Positions 8,411-17,143 of a stretch of DNA of 64,000 bases are shown here, one piece after another. The position numbers were made by a program, and so were the translations under genes. Source of the stretch: LMUY01 sp964244655 (GTDB lineage: Bacteria; Pseudomonadota; Alphaproteobacteria; Acetobacterales; Acetobacteraceae); NCBI GenBank assembly GCA_964244655.1, contig CAXTJU010000007.1, positions 7,215 through 71,214 of the forward strand. Direction: 5' to 3'. The notes under the pieces are model-generated. The model had not been told where the DNA came from. It saw only the letters and a list, made by a program, of their open reading frames with translations, and searched no databases. The first letter of the stretch is position 1. The number at the start of each line of letters is the position of its first letter.

Positions 8411-9739
8411 ATGCGAACAATTCCATTGAGCCTGATTGGCAGCGCCGTCCGGCGCGGGTGGCCGAGCGGGCCGGAGCATTCCCGCCAGGAATGGCTGCGC
8501 CGGGTGGCGTTCTGGGCCGGCGCGGTGCTGGTGGGCGTGGCCGCCCTGCTGTTCGCCCGCCTGGCCGATGGCGCCGGGCGGATGTTCACCGGCATGACGG
8601 CCGGGCGCGGCTGGCTGCCGTTCCTGCTGGCGCCGGCCGGGCTGGGGCTGAGCGTCCTGCTCACCCGCACGGTGTTCCCCGGCGCGCAGGGCAGCGGCAT
8701 CCCGCAGGTGATCGCCTCCTTGCACATGAAAAGTGCGGACCGGGTGGACGCCACGCTCTCGCTGCGGGTGGCGGCGGGCAAGGTGCTGCTGACGCTGCTG
8801 AGCCTGGCGTCCGGCGCATCCATCGGGCGGGAAGGGCCCACGGTGCAGGTCAGCGCCAGCATCATGCACGCGGTGGGCCGGGCGCTGCGCCTGCCGCGCG
8901 AGGACGCCTACCGCGCCATGGTGCTCGGCGGCGGGGCGGCCGGGGTGGCGGCCGCGTTCAACACCCCGCTCGCCGGGGTGGTGTTCGCCATCGAGGAGCT
9001 GAGCCACTCCTTCGAGACGCGCACCTCCGGCACGGTGCTGACGGCCGTCATCATCGCCGGCGTCACCACGGCGGCCAGCATCGGCAGCTACAGCTACTTC
9101 GGCGCCACCTCCGCCGAGCTTCCCTGGGGGGTCGGCTGGCTCGCCGTCGTCGCCTGCGGCGTGTGCGGCGGCCTGGCGGGCGGCCTGTTCAGCCGCGCCC
9201 TGCTGCTGTTCGCCCACGGCCTGCCGGGTGCGGCAGGGCGCTGGATCGCGCGCCACCCCGTCGGCTTCGCGGCGCTGTGCGGCCTCGGCGTGGCGACGAT
9301 CGGCTGGGCCAGCCAAGGCGCCACCTACGGCACCGGCTACGCCCAGGCGCGCGCCCTGGTGAGCGGCGGCGACGCGGCCAGCAGCTTCTTCCTGCTCAAG
9401 CTGGCCGCGACAATCGTGTCCTACGTCAGCGGCGTGCCGGGCGGCATCTTCGCGCCGTCGCTCGCGGTCGGCTCCGGCTTAGGACATGCCATCGCAGGCC
9501 TGCTGCCATCGGCGCCCGCTGGAGCCGTGGTGCTGCTGGGCATGGTGGCGTATTTCAGCGGCGTGGTGCAGGCGCCGATCACCGCCACCGTCATCGTCAT
9601 GGAGATGACCGACGACGGCCGGGTGACGGTGCCGCTGATGGCGGCGGCGCTGCTGGCGTTCGGCGTGTCCCGGCTGGTGTGCCCGCAGCCGCTGTATGCC
9701 GCGCTGGCCGAGCGCTACCTCAGCACGCAGAAATCGTAG
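8411..9739 (+). CDS. ClC family chloride channel/antiporter
   Basis: Integral inner-membrane protein of the ClC superfamily (442 residues, many hydrophobic helices), which moves chloride, usually in exchange for protons. The ion-selectivity motifs are visible: GSGIPQVIAS, GREGPTVQVSASIMH with the gating glutamate, and GVPGGIFAPSLAVGSGLG. There is no C-terminal CBS domain, so it resembles the short bacterial ClcA type. The ATG start at 8411 has only a weak purine-rich site (AAGAACGAG). It is divergent from the LexA-controlled radical SAM gene, and the two promoters must overlap. Confidence 0.93.
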   Translation: MRTIPLSLIGSAVRRGWPSGPEHSRQEWLRRVAFWAGAVLVGVAALLFARLADGAGRMFTGMTAGRGWLPFLLAPAGLGLSVLLTRTVFPGAQGSGIPQVIASLHMKSADRVDATLSLRVAAGKVLLTLLSLASGASIGREGPTVQVSASIMHAVGRALRLPREDAYRAMVLGGGAAGVAAAFNTPLAGVVFAIEELSHSFETRTSGTVLTAVIIAGVTTAASIGSYSYFGATSAELPWGVGWLAVVACGVCGGLAGGLFSRALLLFAHGLPGAAGRWIARHPVGFAALCGLGVATIGWASQGATYGTGYAQARALVSGGDAASSFFLLKLAATIVSYVSGVPGGIFAPSLAVGSGLGHAIAGLLPSAPAGAVVLLGMVAYFSGVVQAPITATVIVMEMTDDGRVTVPLMAAALLAFGVSRLVCPQPLYAALAERYLSTQKS

Positions 9740-9768
9740 CTGTTGCAGCGTGCATTCATTCGCCGTTC

Positions 9769-9789
9769 GGAATTCGGGCCTAGAATTCC
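9769..9789. repeat. Inverted repeat between ClC gene and lipoprotein gene
   Basis: GGAATTC and GAATTCC, perfect seven-base arms separated by seven bases, 30 bases after the ClC stop and 54 before the next gene start. There is no T-run, so an operator is as likely as a terminator. Confidence 0.4.
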
Positions 9790-9843
9790 ATGACACCGTT
9801 TTCCCACAACGTGCCCCAGAGCCGCATCGAGGAAACCTGCCAG

Positions 9844-10332
9844 ATGCTGAAGCCCGCCTTGCCTGTCGCCGGACTGGCTTTGTTGCTCGCCGCCTGTTCG
9901 ACAGAGGGCAAGGTCACGCCGCTCCTGAGCGGCGCCCCCGCGCCGCTACCCACCGCGAGCACCTGGACGGTGTCGGTCGAGGGCTGTCCGGAACCGAGCC
10001 AATGCGAGGAGCTCCGCACGGCGCTGGCCGGTCATCTGGTGGGCGCAGGACTGGCCTCAAGCATCGTGCCGCCCGGCCAGCCCGGGGTCCTCTCGCTTGA
10101 TGTGCGCGTCACGAGGATGCGGACTGTCTCCACGACCGAGCGCGTGCTGTTCGGCACGTTGGCCGGGCGCAACACCGTTGTCGGCACGAACACGCTGCAT
10201 GACAGCAGCGGCGCGGTGCTGCGCTCCTTCGAGGTCGATGCCGAGTCAGCCGCGCACCCGCTCAGCGGGGAAACCACGTTGCTCGACGCCTACCGGCAAT
10301 TCGCAACCGAGACAGTCTCGTCGCTGCGTTGA
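9844..10332 (+). CDS. DUF4410-like outer-membrane lipoprotein
   Basis: A 162-residue predicted lipoprotein. The signal peptide MLKPALPVAGLALLLAAC has a lipobox (LAAC) with the acylated Cys at residue 18. The mature part has the DUF4410 pattern: WTVSVEGC, a stretch with RVTRMRTVSTTERVLFGTLAGRNTVVG, and later SGAVLRSFEVDAES. The two mature-domain cysteines of VEGCPEPSQCEE could form a disulfide. I chose ATG 9844 over the in-frame ATG 9790 because it puts the signal peptide at the N-terminus and GAGGA lies upstream. The function of DUF4410 is unknown. It stands alone between the ClC gene and moaB (opposite strand). Confidence 0.72.
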   Translation: MLKPALPVAGLALLLAACSTEGKVTPLLSGAPAPLPTASTWTVSVEGCPEPSQCEELRTALAGHLVGAGLASSIVPPGQPGVLSLDVRVTRMRTVSTTERVLFGTLAGRNTVVGTNTLHDSSGAVLRSFEVDAESAAHPLSGETTLLDAYRQFATETVSSLR

Positions 10333-10404
10333 GTCCACGGCATCCAGGATTAGGCTCGTCCTCATCGGTGGGCCGTTTTACAGCTGCGAGAAGGCGCCCA
10401 ACCT

Positions 10405-10941
10405 TCAGGTCGCCAGATGCTCTCGCAGCCGCGGCATCAGCTCCACCAGGTTGCAGGGGCGGTGGCGGCTGTCCAGCTGGGATAGCAGGATGCCGTCCCA
10501 GCCATCCTTGACCGCGCCCGTGCTGCCCGGCAGCGCGAACAGGTAGGTGCCGCCTGCCACGCCGCCGATCGCGCGCGATTGCATGGTGGAGGTGCCGATC
10601 TTGGCGAAGCTGAGCATGCGGAACAGCTCGCCGAAGCCTTCGATGCGTTTCTCCATCACCCGCTCGAACGCCTCGGGCGTCACGTCGCGGCCGGTGATGC
10701 CGGTGCCGCCGGTGGTGACGACGGCGTCCACTCCAGGGTCGGCGATCCAGCCGCGCAGCCGGCGCTCGATCGCGTCCGCGTCGTCCCGCTCGATGGCGCG
10801 CTCCGCCAGCACGTGGCCCGCCGCCAGCACGCGGGCGGCCAGCGTGTCGCCGGAGGTGTCGTCATCCGCCGTGCGGGTGTCCGATACGGTCAGCACGGCG
10901 ATGCGGACGGGGAGGAAGCGGCGGGTCTCGTCGATGCCCAA
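10405..10941 (-). CDS. moaB: Molybdenum cofactor biosynthesis protein B
   Basis: MoaB/Mog-family protein (178 residues) that adenylylates molybdopterin or otherwise assists molybdate insertion in the cytoplasm. The conserved elements are visible: RIAVLTVSDTRTADDDTSGD at the N-terminus, TTGGTGITGRDVTPEAFE with the GGTG loop, and a C-terminal LPGSTGAVKDGWDG. It lies 12 bases downstream of the lytic transglycosylase on the same strand. No other molybdopterin genes are in the window. Confidence 0.94.
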   Translation of the reverse strand: MGIDETRRFLPVRIAVLTVSDTRTADDDTSGDTLAARVLAAGHVLAERAIERDDADAIERRLRGWIADPGVDAVVTTGGTGITGRDVTPEAFERVMEKRIEGFGELFRMLSFAKIGTSTMQSRAIGGVAGGTYLFALPGSTGAVKDGWDGILLSQLDSRHRPCNLVELMPRLREHLAT

Positions 10942-10953
10942 GGGGGAACTCCT

Positions 10954-12780
10954 TCAGTGCAGGCGGGCGACCTGCTCGCGCTTCACCGCCTTGGGCTCGA
11001 AGGCGGGCCAGGCGCCGGCGGCCAGCGTGTCCAGGCTCGGCGCGGGCAGGCGGAGGCGGGCGGCGTAGATCCAGCTGTAGGTCAGCGCACGGGGCACGAA
11101 AGCGCGCGTCTCGTCATTGGGGATGCTCTCGATGAACAGCAACGGGTCGTCCGAGAACGGGATGCCGTCGGCCATGCGGCCGAAGCTGGTCGGCCCGGCG
11201 TTGTAGCTGCCGAGCAGGCGGATCAGGTCGTTGCCGACGCCATCCATGGCAGCGAGGTACATCACGTAGCTCTGCCCGATGGACAGGTTGGTCGCCGGGT
11301 CGTGCAGCCGCCGCGCGTATCGCCCGGATGCCGTGCCGCCATCGCCGCTCACGTAGCTGGCGGTAACCGGCATGACCTGCATCAGCCCACGCGCGCCAAC
11401 GCTCGAGACGGCGTCCGGGTCGAAGTTGGATTCCAGCCGGGTCAGCGCATACACCAGCGCCGGGTCGATGCGGAAGCCGCCGGCGGGGCGCAGGGCGGGG
11501 ATCGGGAAGCGGGCGTCGTCGTGCGGCCGGCCTTCCGCGGTCTCGATCAGGCCGGCGAGCTGGGCCGCGAGGTCCATCATCCCGGCGGCCTCGGCGACAC
11601 GCAGCACGGCCTCGCTCAGCGCCGGGTCAGCGGAGACCTGCGGCCACAGGCAGCGCAGCTCCGCCTCGGCGCGGCGGCCCTGGCCGATTTGCAGCAGGGC
11701 GAAGGCGCGGCGTCCGCTCGGGATGGCGATCAGCGCGTCGGTATCGGCGCTGCCGAGGATTTCGCGGCTGTCCGGCTGGCTCGCGCCGAGCCCCAGCGTG
11801 CGGCGGGCGAGCAGGCCGTAGAACGTGTGCTGCGAGCGGGCGGCGAGGGCCATCCAGGGGCTGTATCCCGCCGGGTCACGGTTGCGCAGGTGGGAGCGGG
11901 CAGCCCAGAACGCCGCCCCGGCGCGCAGGCTGGCCGATGCGAGGTCCGCGCGGTAGGCGGCCTCGAACAGGCCTTGCGCCTCGCCATGCCGCTGGAGCCG
12001 CCAGGCGGCGAGGCCGGCCACGTAGCCGCCCAGGCCCACGCGCCCGTTCGACTGGCGCAGCGCCCCGGCGGCGAGCCGCAGGGCCAGCTCGTCGCGGCCC
12101 TGGGTGAACAGCGCCTGCGCGATCTCCGCGCGCAGCTGGTTGCCGTAGAGCGCGTCCAGGCCGCGGGTGCGGCGCAGCAGGTCGAGCGCGCTGTCGGCGT
12201 TCCCGGCCCGGGCGCGCTCGTGCACCGTGCGGTCGAGCAGGGGGTTGCGCGCCAGGTGGGCGCGGGCCGGCTCGTCCTCCTCCGGCGGCGCCGCGGCCGG
12301 CGAGGCCGGTTCCAGCATGGCCGAGTCAGGGGCATCCGGCCGCTGGCGCCCAGGTGCGATCCGGGTGAGCAACAGGGCGTGCACGGCGCCAGCGTCGGGA
12401 TGGTCAGGGTATTGCCTGAGCCAGGTCGCCAGCTCGGAAGCGGGGGCGAGGGTGAAACGGCCGAGGTAGCGCTGCGCCAGCACATGGCCGTTCAGCAACG
12501 GGTCCGGCGTCGCCGCAAGCTCGGCATCGGCGGCGGCCAGGTTACCGGCCGCTTGCATGGCGAACACGCGGCGCAGGCGGGCAGCGTCGCTGGGGGCGAG
12601 CGGCTCCGGCAATCCGGCGCCCGCGACTCCGCTGCCGACCCGCGGGTTGGCGAAGGCGGTATCCTCGCTGGGCGTGGCGCGCACGTCTCCCGGCGGCAAG
12701 GACCCGGCAATGATCGCGGCGCCGGCTATCAAGAACCGGGCGGCGGGAAGACGGGAGAGCTTTTGGCTGACTCCTCGCAT
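10954..12780 (-). CDS. Soluble lytic murein transglycosylase
   Basis: Periplasmic peptidoglycan lyase (608 residues) cleaving between MurNAc and GlcNAc with 1,6-anhydro products. The N-terminus is a signal peptide (RFLIAGAAIIAGSLPPGDVRA). A long alpha-helical superhelix region of Slt type fills about residues 40-430. The C-terminal SLT domain carries the catalytic glutamate in YALTRLESNFDP, then GARGLMQVMPVTASYV and LGSYNAGPTSFGRM. The start ATG 12780 is the first in frame. It is followed by moaB in the same direction. Confidence 0.93.
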   Translation of the reverse strand: MRGVSQKLSRLPAARFLIAGAAIIAGSLPPGDVRATPSEDTAFANPRVGSGVAGAGLPEPLAPSDAARLRRVFAMQAAGNLAAADAELAATPDPLLNGHVLAQRYLGRFTLAPASELATWLRQYPDHPDAGAVHALLLTRIAPGRQRPDAPDSAMLEPASPAAAPPEEDEPARAHLARNPLLDRTVHERARAGNADSALDLLRRTRGLDALYGNQLRAEIAQALFTQGRDELALRLAAGALRQSNGRVGLGGYVAGLAAWRLQRHGEAQGLFEAAYRADLASASLRAGAAFWAARSHLRNRDPAGYSPWMALAARSQHTFYGLLARRTLGLGASQPDSREILGSADTDALIAIPSGRRAFALLQIGQGRRAEAELRCLWPQVSADPALSEAVLRVAEAAGMMDLAAQLAGLIETAEGRPHDDARFPIPALRPAGGFRIDPALVYALTRLESNFDPDAVSSVGARGLMQVMPVTASYVSGDGGTASGRYARRLHDPATNLSIGQSYVMYLAAMDGVGNDLIRLLGSYNAGPTSFGRMADGIPFSDDPLLFIESIPNDETRAFVPRALTYSWIYAARLRLPAPSLDTLAAGAWPAFEPKAVKREQVARLH

Positions 12781-12905
12781 GGCGGGGGGGCGCTACACGC
12801 TGGACCCCGGCGGCACAAGCGGCCCGGACGCTTTTGAGCGGCCAGCATCTCGCAAGTGCCTGGCGTTCCGATGAATACTTCGACCGTAAACAAAGCGTGA
12901 ATTGG

Positions 12906-13670
12906 TTATTCAGGGCCGATGGCGCGCCGCAACCGCAGCAAGTCCGCCCAGGCGTCGCGCTTGGCGGCCGGCGTGGCCTGGATGTGGGCGGGGGACGGCA
13001 AGGCCAGCGCCGGGACCGGGCTCGGCAGGCCGGGGACGGCCAGGTCGTGCCATACGCCGCGCGGCCGCCGCCCGGTGGCCGGCAGCAGGGTCCGGGTCGC
13101 CAGCCCGCCCAGGATGACCACCCGGCGCGGCCGCAGCAGCTCCAGGTGGCGCAGCAGGAAGGGCAGGCAGAGCTGCACTTCCGACTCCGCCGGCTTGCGG
13201 TCGCCGGGGGGGCGCCAGGGCAGCAGGCTGGTGGCCAGGCAGGCAGCGCGGTCCAGCCCGGCGGAGGCGAACATGCGGTCCAGGAACAGGGCGGCCGGGC
13301 CGGCGAACGGCAGCCCGGCGCGGTCCTCCGCAGCGCCGGGCACGTCTGCCACCAGCACGACGCCGGACGCCGGGTCGCCGTCGCTGAACACCAGGCTGGT
13401 GGCGGTGGCGCGCAGGGCGCAGCCGTCGAACGCCGCCAGGGCGGCCCGCAGCTCGGCCGGCGTGCTGGCCGCGGCGGCGAGCGCCTGCGCCTGCGCCTGG
13501 AGCTGCGGCTGGGCCACCGCGGCCGGGACGGCGGGGCGCGCCAGCGGCACCAGCCGGGGCAGGGGCGTCGCAGGGCGGGCGACCGCCGTCCGGCGATCAA
13601 TCGGCTGGTCGGCGAGCGCCTCGTCCGCCCCCCACTCCACTTGCAGCCTCAGGAGCGCCAAATCGTCCAT
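12906..13670 (-). CDS. Uracil-DNA glycosylase family 4-like protein, altered active site
   Basis: A 254-residue homologue of alphaproteobacterial family 4 uracil-DNA glycosylases. N-terminal MDDLALLRLQVEWGADEALAD, FDGCALRATATSLVF, DRAGLPFAGPAALFLDRMF and LPWRPPGDRKP are clear family landmarks. Catalytic motifs differ from what I recall of the family: GEAPG reads ADVPG at about residue 131, the Asn of TNVLPWRPP reads Ser (ATSLLPW), and the C-terminal HPAYLLR reads SPAHIQA. The protein may therefore be inactive or have changed activity. The start ATG 13670 fits the family N-terminus better than the in-frame codon at 13754. It is divergent from the ETF-QO gene. Confidence 0.85.
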   Translation of the reverse strand: MDDLALLRLQVEWGADEALADQPIDRRTAVARPATPLPRLVPLARPAVPAAVAQPQLQAQAQALAAAASTPAELRAALAAFDGCALRATATSLVFSDGDPASGVVLVADVPGAAEDRAGLPFAGPAALFLDRMFASAGLDRAACLATSLLPWRPPGDRKPAESEVQLCLPFLLRHLELLRPRRVVILGGLATRTLLPATGRRPRGVWHDLAVPGLPSPVPALALPSPAHIQATPAAKRDAWADLLRLRRAIGPE

Positions 13671-13765
13671 GCGGGCGTTTTGTGCCGCATTCGCACCCGG
13701 CGCAACACTGCCGACGGTGGCAAAAGCGGGGTTTCTGCCTATCTCTTGCGGCAAGGGAGAGGCTG

Positions 13766-15391
13766 ATGTCCGAGCGCGAGGCGATGGAGTTCGACGTGGT
13801 GGTGGTGGGCGCTGGCCCGGCCGGATTGGCAGCCGCCATCCGCCTGAAGCAGCTCGCGCCGGATGCGTCGGTCTGCGTGGTGGAGAAAGGCGGCGAGGTG
13901 GGCGCGCACATCCTGTCCGGCGCCGTCATCGAGCCGCGGGCGCTGGCCGAGCTGCTGCCGGACTGGCAGGAGCGCGGCGCCCCGCTCACGACTCCGGCCG
14001 GAGAGGATCGTTTCCTATACCTGACGGCCAAGCGCGCCTTCCGATTGCCGACGCCGCCGCAGATGCACAACGCGGGCAACTACATCGTCTCGCTGGGCAA
14101 CGTGGTGCGCTGGCTCGGGCAGCAGGCGGAGGCCATGGGCGTCGAGGTCTATCCAGGCTTCGCCGCGTCGGAGCTGCTGGAAGAGGAAGGCCGCATCGTC
14201 GGCATCGCCACCGGGGACATGGGCGTGGAGAAAAGCGGCGAGCATGGCGGCAACTACCAGCCGGGCATGGAGCTGCGCGCGACCTACACCCTGTTCGCCG
14301 AAGGTTGCCGCGGGTCGCTGTCCAAGCAGGTGATGCAGCGGTTCGGGCTGCGTGACGGCAAGGACCCGCAGACCTATGCGCTCGGCGTCAAGGAGCTGTG
14401 GGAAATCCCGGCGGAGTCCCACAAGCCCGGCCTGATCGAGCACAGCATCGGCTGGCCGCTGGACAGCGCGACCTACGGCGGATCGTGGCTGTACCATTGG
14501 GGCGACCGCTTGGTGTCGTACGGCTTCGTCGTAGGCCTGGACTACGCCAACCCGTGGCTGTCGCCGTTCGACGAGATGCAGCGGTTCAAGACGCACCCGG
14601 CGATGCGCAAGCACTTCGAGGGGGGCCGCCGCATCAGCTACGGCGCGCGGGCGTTGAGCGAGGGCGGGCTGCAATCTATCCCGAAGCTGACCTTCCCGGG
14701 CGGCGCGCTGATCGGCGACGGCGCCGGGTTCCTGAACGTGCCGAAGATCAAGGGCACCCACACGGCCATGAAGTCCGGCATGGTGGCGGCGGAAGCCATC
14801 GCGGAGGCGTTGGCCGGCAACAAGCCCGCCGAGCCCGCCGGGTTCGCCGACAAGATGCAGGCGAGCTGGGCGTGGGACGAGCTGAAGTCCGCGCGCAACC
14901 TGCGGCCTGCGTTTGCGAAGTTCGGCCTGTACGGCGGCCTGGCCTATTCGGGCCTGGACACCTACGTGCTGCGCGGCAAGGCGCCGTGGACGTTTCACCA
15001 TCCGCATGCCGACAACGAGACGCTGACGCCAGCGGCGAAGGCGCAGCCTATTGCGTATCCCAAGCCGGACGGCACGCTGACGTTCGACAAGCTCAGCTCC
15101 GTGTTCATCAGCAACACGAACCACGAGGAGAACCAGCCGGTGCACCTGCGGCTGCGCGACCCGGCGCGGTGGCAGGGCGTGAACTGGGACGAGTACCGCA
15201 GCCCCGAGTCGCGCTACTGCCCGGCCGGGGTGTACGAAGCGGTGGGGATCGAAACCGGCGAGCCGCGGCTGCAGATCAACGCGCAGAACTGCGTCCACTG
15301 CAAGACGTGCGACATCAAGGACCCGACGCAGAACATCGATTGGTACGTGCCGGAGGGCGGCGGCGGGCCGAACTACCCCGGCGGCATGTAA
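13766..15391 (+). CDS. Electron transfer flavoprotein-ubiquinone oxidoreductase
   Basis: Membrane-associated flavoprotein (541 residues) that passes electrons from ETF, reduced by acyl-CoA and related dehydrogenases, to ubiquinone. An N-terminal FAD-binding site (FDVVVVGAGPAGLAAAIRLK) is followed by the ubiquinone/FAD domain (KSGMVAAEAIAEAL). The C-terminal 4Fe-4S ferredoxin-like domain contains INAQNCVHCKTCDIKDP and ends in GGGGPNYPGGM. The ATG at 13766 has a GGGAGAGG site and gives the family N-terminus. The genes for ETF itself are not in the window. Confidence 0.96.
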   Translation: MSEREAMEFDVVVVGAGPAGLAAAIRLKQLAPDASVCVVEKGGEVGAHILSGAVIEPRALAELLPDWQERGAPLTTPAGEDRFLYLTAKRAFRLPTPPQMHNAGNYIVSLGNVVRWLGQQAEAMGVEVYPGFAASELLEEEGRIVGIATGDMGVEKSGEHGGNYQPGMELRATYTLFAEGCRGSLSKQVMQRFGLRDGKDPQTYALGVKELWEIPAESHKPGLIEHSIGWPLDSATYGGSWLYHWGDRLVSYGFVVGLDYANPWLSPFDEMQRFKTHPAMRKHFEGGRRISYGARALSEGGLQSIPKLTFPGGALIGDGAGFLNVPKIKGTHTAMKSGMVAAEAIAEALAGNKPAEPAGFADKMQASWAWDELKSARNLRPAFAKFGLYGGLAYSGLDTYVLRGKAPWTFHHPHADNETLTPAAKAQPIAYPKPDGTLTFDKLSSVFISNTNHEENQPVHLRLRDPARWQGVNWDEYRSPESRYCPAGVYEAVGIETGEPRLQINAQNCVHCKTCDIKDPTQNIDWYVPEGGGGPNYPGGM

Positions 15392-15395
15392 CGGA

Positions 15396-15417
15396 CGGGC
15401 GGCGCTGGCGTCGCCCG
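15396..15417 (+). terminator. Hairpin after ETF-QO
   Basis: A nine-pair GC-rich stem (one G-U pair) with a CTGG loop begins five bases after the ETF-QO stop. No T-run follows, so termination would be of the T-poor kind or Rho-assisted; it may only separate this gene from the TPR gene that starts at 15437. Confidence 0.35.
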
Positions 15418-15436
15418 GGGCTGGACGATAGAACGC

Positions 15437-17143
15437 ATGCCCATGGTTCACTTGCTCCAGCCCGCTCGCCGTCCCAGCCGCTCCGTCCTGCTTGCCTTGT
15501 GCCTGCTGTCCGCCTGCGCCGCGGCTGATCCGGACGACGCGGCGGGACTGGCGTTCCGCCCCGTCGTGGGAGCGTCCGGCGCCGTGCTGACGGGGCGCTT
15601 CGCGTTTGGTCACGCCGAAATGGACACGGCGGCCGACGACCTGCTGCGTGCCCTGCGATCCGACCCCGGCGATGCGGAGTTGCGCCAGGAGGCGTTCGCG
15701 GCGGCGGTGATGGCTGGGCGGCCGCAGGCGCTGGATCTGGCGCGTCAATCGCCCTCAAACCCCGTAGCCGCACTGCTGCTGGCAGATGCTGACGTGAAGG
15801 CCGGTGACTGGCATGCGGCGGAAGCCCGGTTCACCGGCTTGCCGGGGCAGGGCGCCATGGCGGTGCTGCGCCCCCTGCTGCAGGCCTGGGCGCAACAAGG
15901 GGCCGGCGCCACGGACAAAGCGCTGGCCACCTTGCGCCCGTTCGTCGAGGGCATCCGGTCCCACGGCGTGTTCGCGTTGCACGCGGCGCTGATCAACGAC
16001 CAAGCCGACCGCAAGCCGGAGGCGGCCCGGCTGTATCGGCTCGCCATGGCGCAGGGCGGGCTCAGCTTGGAGTCCGGCACCATCGAGGCGAGCTGGCAGG
16101 CGCGCAACGGCCAGCCGGCGGATGCGCGCAGCACCCTGCGCGCCATGGTGGAGGCGAACCCCGACCTCTCGATCGCCGAGCCGGCGCTGCTGCAATCGGC
16201 AGCTAGTCCCAAGGTCGCCAACGCCGCGGACGGGGTGGCCGAGGTTTACCTGGCCCTGGCCGGCACCCTGCAGCAGCAGCAGGCGTCAGAGCTGTCCTTG
16301 CTGCTGTTGCGGCTGGCCTTGGCGCTGCGGCCGGACCTGACGGCCGCGCGCCTGATGTCAGCCGACCTGGAGGCCAACAACCGGCAATGGGATGCGGCAG
16401 CGGCCATTCTCGCGTCCGTCTCGCCGGCTGATCCGTTGGCCGCCCTGGTGCAGCTGCGCCAGGCCAGCTACGCCGAACGCGCCGGGCACCCGGCGGCGGC
16501 GAAGCGGCAGCTGGGCGAACTGGCCGACCGCTATCCGTCCCGTCCGGAGCCGCTGGCCGCGCTGGCCGCGATCCAAGGCGCGGAGGGGCAGTTCGACGAT
16601 GCGGCGGCCACGTACGGGCGCGCCATCGCGCGGCTGCAACAGCCGGGGAAGCCGGATTGGCCGCTGTTCTACGAGCAAGGCATGGCCTACGACCGGGCGC
16701 ATGACTGGCCGCGCGCCGAAGCGGATTTCCTGCGCGCGCTGGAGCTGTCGCCGGACCAGCCCTACGTGCTCAACTACCTGGGCTACGCCTGGACGGAGCA
16801 GGGGCGCAACCTGCCCCGGGCGCAGCAGATGCTGGAACGCGCGGTGGCGCAGCAGCCGAATGACGGCTCCATCGTGGACAGCCTGGGCTGGACGCTGCTG
16901 CGGCAGGGCAACTCCGCCGGCGCGGTGCACGTGCTCGAGCGCGCGGTCGAGCTGTCGCCGGAGGACTCCGCCATCAACGGCCATCTCGGCGACGCCTACC
17001 AGGCGGCGGGCCGGCGGCCGGAGGCGGAGACCCAGTGGCGTCGGGCGCTGATCCTGCACCCGGACCCGCAGGACGAGAAGGCGCTGCAAGCCAAGCTCGA
17101 CAGCGCCGGGTCGTCCGCCACGGCGGCGCGCCGGGTCGAGTGA
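15437..17143 (+). CDS. Tetratricopeptide repeat lipoprotein
   Basis: A 568-residue TPR protein. The N-terminus is a lipoprotein signal (SVLLALCLLSAC, lipobox LSAC). The rest is alpha-helical repeats, clearest toward the C-terminus: YVLNYLGYAWTEQGRNLPRA, SIVDSLGWTLLRQGNSAGAV and SAINGHLGDAYQAAGRRPEA. TPR arrays are protein-docking scaffolds; partner and role are not evident. The stop (TGA 17141-17143) overlaps the ispE GTG start (17140), so ispE is translationally coupled. A TPR gene immediately before ispE is a recurring alphaproteobacterial arrangement. Confidence 0.9.
   Translation: MPMVHLLQPARRPSRSVLLALCLLSACAAADPDDAAGLAFRPVVGASGAVLTGRFAFGHAEMDTAADDLLRALRSDPGDAELRQEAFAAAVMAGRPQALDLARQSPSNPVAALLLADADVKAGDWHAAEARFTGLPGQGAMAVLRPLLQAWAQQGAGATDKALATLRPFVEGIRSHGVFALHAALINDQADRKPEAARLYRLAMAQGGLSLESGTIEASWQARNGQPADARSTLRAMVEANPDLSIAEPALLQSAASPKVANAADGVAEVYLALAGTLQQQQASELSLLLLRLALALRPDLTAARLMSADLEANNRQWDAAAAILASVSPADPLAALVQLRQASYAERAGHPAAAKRQLGELADRYPSRPEPLAALAAIQGAEGQFDDAAATYGRAIARLQQPGKPDWPLFYEQGMAYDRAHDWPRAEADFLRALELSPDQPYVLNYLGYAWTEQGRNLPRAQQMLERAVAQQPNDGSIVDSLGWTLLRQGNSAGAVHVLERAVELSPEDSAINGHLGDAYQAAGRRPEAETQWRRALILHPDPQDEKALQAKLDSAGSSATAARRVE

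Noticed and set aside
10579..12837. A very long open frame antisense to the lytic transglycosylase and moaB
   Set aside because: Its product is Gly/Arg/Gln-rich without motifs, while the opposite strand encodes a clear SLT enzyme. Such frames are expected in DNA this GC-rich; similar ones over ETF-QO, the MBL gene and mannitol dehydrogenase were also left out.
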